The translations under genes were made by a program, and so were the position numbers. 64,000 bases of DNA from Glaciecola flavus (lineage in GTDB: Bacteria > Pseudomonadota > Gammaproteobacteria > Enterobacterales > Alteromonadaceae): contig NZ_JBHRSW010000005.1 of the NCBI RefSeq assembly GCF_042646125.1, forward strand, positions 186,001-250,000, read 5' to 3'. The notes under the pieces were generated by a model, which was not told the origin of the DNA, did no database searches, and saw only the letters and a list, made by a program, of their open reading frames with translations. Below are positions 62,145 to 64,000 of this stretch, piece by piece (within the stretch, counting starts at the first letter, position 1; every line of letters begins with the position of its first letter).

Positions 62145-62221
62145 GGCTACGTAGCTCAGCTGGTTAGAGCACATCACTCATAATGATGGGGTCGCAGGTT
62201 CGAGTCCCGCCGTAGCCACCA
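62145..62221 (+). tRNA. tRNA-Met (CAT)
   Basis: Cloverleaf of 77 bases with encoded CCA: acceptor GGCTACG/CGTAGCC, anticodon stem CATCA/TGATG with loop CTCATAA, T-arm GGTTCGAGTCC. The sequence is very close to the E. coli elongator tRNA-Met. Confidence 0.95.
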
Positions 62222-62247
62222 ATTAATCAGTGCTTTTAGGTAAATAT

Positions 62248-62332
62248 GCGGAAGTGGTGGAATTGGTAGACACGCTGGATTTAGGTTCCAGTGCTTCACG
62301 GCGTGAGAGTTCAAGTCTCTCCTTCCGCACCA
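62248..62332 (+). tRNA. tRNA-Leu (TAG)
   Basis: This 85-base class II tRNA with encoded CCA has acceptor GCGGAAG/CTTCCGC, anticodon stem CTGGA/TCCAG with loop TTTAGGT, and a long variable arm (TGCTTCACGGCGT). Confidence 0.95.
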
Positions 62333-62337
62333 AAAGT

Positions 62338-62413
62338 TGGGGTATAGCCAAGTTGGTAAGGCAGCGGGTTTTGATCCCGCCATTCGTAGGTTCGAGTCCT
62401 GCTACCCCAGCCA
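62338..62413 (+). tRNA. tRNA-Gln (TTG), copy 1
   Basis: This 76-base tRNA with encoded CCA has acceptor TGGGGTA/TACCCCA, anticodon stem GCGGG/CCCGC with loop TTTTGAT, and T-arm GGTTCGAGTCC. Confidence 0.95.
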
Positions 62414-62452
62414 CTTTTGGATATTTACTCAGATACCTCTTAACACCTCTAC

Positions 62453-62528
62453 TGGGGTATAGCCAAGTTGGTAAGGCAGCGGGTTTTGATCCCGCCATTC
62501 GTAGGTTCGAGTCCTGCTACCCCAGCCA
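62453..62528 (+). tRNA. tRNA-Gln (TTG), copy 2
   Basis: Identical in sequence to the copy at 62338-62413, 39 bases downstream of it. Part of the same Met-Leu-Gln-Gln cluster. Confidence 0.95.
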
Positions 62529-62707
62529 TTTTTATTCATACACATTCACTTCAATAATGCTTTTCACTGTACTTTATCTTTAGTAAAGATAAATTGACAC
62601 TACACCTGAAAAGACTGTTGTGGTATTTTGAAGGCAGTATCGAAGTCAGTCACTTTCAAGCAAAGTGCATGTCCACCATAAAATAATAACAATAATAGGA
62701 ATTCTCA

Positions 62708-64000
62708 GTGATAAATGACGTTGTCGCCTTCGTTAATAATATTCTTTGGGGTCAAGGCCAAGTACTCATATACATGCTATTGATTTGTGGCATTTGGTTT
62801 ACTGTTAGACTTAAATTTGTGCAGTTACTCGACTTCAAGCACATGTTTAGCTTGCTAAAAAATAGTAACAAAGATGACGAATCTGGCATTAGCTCTTTTC
62901 AAGCGCTTTGCACCAGCCTATCAGCACGAGTCGGTACCGGAAACTTAGCAGGTGTGGCTGTCGCTATTTCACTTGGTGGCGCGGGTGCAATATTTTGGAT
63001 GTGGGTGATTGCTTTTTTGGGTATGGCAACCGGTTATGCCGAAAGTGTGCTTGGTCAAACTTACAAAATACGCGATGCAAATGGTCAATATCGAGGCGGT
63101 CCAGCCTATTACATTAAACAAGGCATTAAAAACTCTTGGTTCTCTATCCTGTTCGCGCTCTGTCTGTTTTTTGGTTATGGTTTCGTTTTTAGTGCGGTAC
63201 AAGCAAATACCATTACCGATGCCATAAACAACAGTTACGGCATCCCAACTCATTATACGGGGCTAGTCATTGCTCTGGTTGCTGGTTTGATCGTGATAGG
63301 CGGTTTGCGCGCGATTGCAAAGTTTGCCGAATGGGTCGTGCCTTTTATGGGCATTACCTATGTACTAGTCGCTTTAATTATCACTTTACTTAATATTCAA
63401 CTGCTGCCAGGTGTCATAGCAGATATCTTCTTGTCTGCTTTTGGCTTGCAAGAAGCAGCAGCAGGTGCATTTGCCGCAGCCGTGAAGAATGGTATTCAGC
63501 GTGGTTTATATTCAAATGAAGCAGGTTCAGGAAGTGTGCCACAAGCAGCAGCTAGTGCCTCCCCCGTACCCAATCACCCCGTATCTCAGGGCTACGTGCA
63601 AATGCTAGGGGTATTCTTTGATACCATGATTTTGTGTACAGCAACGGCTTTTATTATATTGCTGGGCACTGACACCTCAGTAGGTGAAATGCAAGGTATA
63701 CAGTTGACGCAACTAGCAATGGAAAGCCATTTGGGTAGCATGGGAGGAGACTTTGTTGCCGCCGCTATTGGCTTCTTTTCCTTTACCTCTGTCGTAGCCA
63801 ACTATGCCTATGGAGAGAGTAACTTACACCTATTCAAACTAGATAACAAAGTCGGTAAATCGCTTTTCACAGCTGGATACTTGATGATGATCGTGTGGGG
63901 CTCTATGGCTTCATTGCCGACCGTTTGGGCTATGGCCGACATGGCATTAGGCTTAATGACCGTCGTCAATGTTATCGCAATTATGATCTTAACCCCAACT
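62708..64000 (+). CDS. Alanine/glycine:sodium symporter (AGCS family), 5' part
   Basis: The gene starts at GTG 62708 with AGGAA 6 bases upstream and runs open past the window end (431 codons seen). AGCS proteins import alanine or glycine with sodium. The N terminus (MINDVVAFVNNILWGQGQVL), FQALCTSLSARVGTGNLAGVAVAISLGGAGAIFWMWV, and YSNEAGSGSVPQAAASA are characteristic of the family. The visible part has about nine or ten hydrophobic helices; typical members have 450-550 residues, so only a short end is missing. Confidence 0.93.
   Translation, partial: MINDVVAFVNNILWGQGQVLIYMLLICGIWFTVRLKFVQLLDFKHMFSLLKNSNKDDESGISSFQALCTSLSARVGTGNLAGVAVAISLGGAGAIFWMWVIAFLGMATGYAESVLGQTYKIRDANGQYRGGPAYYIKQGIKNSWFSILFALCLFFGYGFVFSAVQANTITDAINNSYGIPTHYTGLVIALVAGLIVIGGLRAIAKFAEWVVPFMGITYVLVALIITLLNIQLLPGVIADIFLSAFGLQEAAAGAFAAAVKNGIQRGLYSNEAGSGSVPQAAASASPVPNHPVSQGYVQMLGVFFDTMILCTATAFIILLGTDTSVGEMQGIQLTQLAMESHLGSMGGDFVAAAIGFFSFTSVVANYAYGESNLHLFKLDNKVGKSLFTAGYLMMIVWGSMASLPTVWAMADMALGLMTVVNVIAIMILTPT

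Noticed and set aside
62338..62528. Direct repeats suggesting a CRISPR-like array
   Set aside because: The repeats are two complete identical tRNA-Gln genes; no spacer series exists.
62230..62583. Protein-coding frame across the tRNA genes (and antisense counterparts)
   Set aside because: It is produced by the two identical tRNA-Gln genes and the tRNA-Leu sequence; no ribosome site or protein family.

Overview
The window looks like chromosome of a marine gammaproteobacterium of the Alteromonadales (Alteromonadaceae-like). The evidence is a MotY flagellar stator protein of the sodium-driven type, the hemA-prfA-prmC-sirB2-kdsA and lolB-ispE-prs blocks, NagP/NagB-II type amino-sugar genes, several large TonB-dependent receptors, and moderately AT-rich DNA full of intergenic hairpins. 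This assignment is inferred from gene content only.

Layout. 1-441 is the 3' part of an endonuclease III homologue. 617-4626 holds a peptide-export locus: an HlyD adaptor, a C39-peptidase ABC exporter and, downstream on the same strand, a tiny 23-codon gene whose product has a double-glycine leader motif. 4817-26473 is mainly housekeeping: an outer-membrane-like protein, a TonB receptor, glpQ, motY, rnt, bfd, grxD, sodB, a GNAT enzyme, rluE, mnmA-hflD-purB, a membrane nucleotide cyclase, kdsA-sirB2-prmC-prfA-hemA, and lolB-ispE-prs. 57334-60437 resumes the core with a small lipoprotein, then rplY, pth and ychF. 61039-64000 has a conserved-looking unknown gene, four tRNAs (Met, Leu, Gln, Gln) and the start of a sodium:alanine/glycine symporter.

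Between prs and rplY-pth-ychF, genes that are usually close neighbours in gammaproteobacteria, sits a 30-kb polysaccharide utilisation locus for high-mannose N-glycans (26761-57276). It is bracketed by two 33-bp palindromic direct repeats differing at one base. It encodes a TonB receptor, a lipoprotein with four discoidin-like repeats (a candidate SusD substitute), a GH85 endoglycosidase that cuts the chitobiose core, a Tat-exported aspartylglucosaminidase, four GH92 alpha-mannosidases, a GH2 beta-mannosidase, an SSS symporter, two FHS/FucP-type sugar permeases, a mannose-isomerase-like AGE enzyme, a PfkB fructokinase, a NagB-II glucosamine-6-phosphate deaminase and a CutC-family protein. The inferred flow is: glycan binding and import at the outer membrane; trimming of mannose; release of GlcNAc from Asn; uptake; then mannose to fructose to fructose-6-phosphate, and GlcN6P to fructose-6-phosphate. 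A LacI-family regulator lies in the middle, and three near-identical operators (TGCAACCGGTTGCA type) sit upstream of the two divergent operons.

The intergenic DNA carries several families of hairpin elements. The most striking (11771-11870, 57753-57910, 60483-60612) has long outer arms whose sequence differs largely from copy to copy but stays self-complementary. The arms enclose a conserved core that folds into two hairpins, both capped by the hexaloop ATGGAY, with paired base changes between copies.
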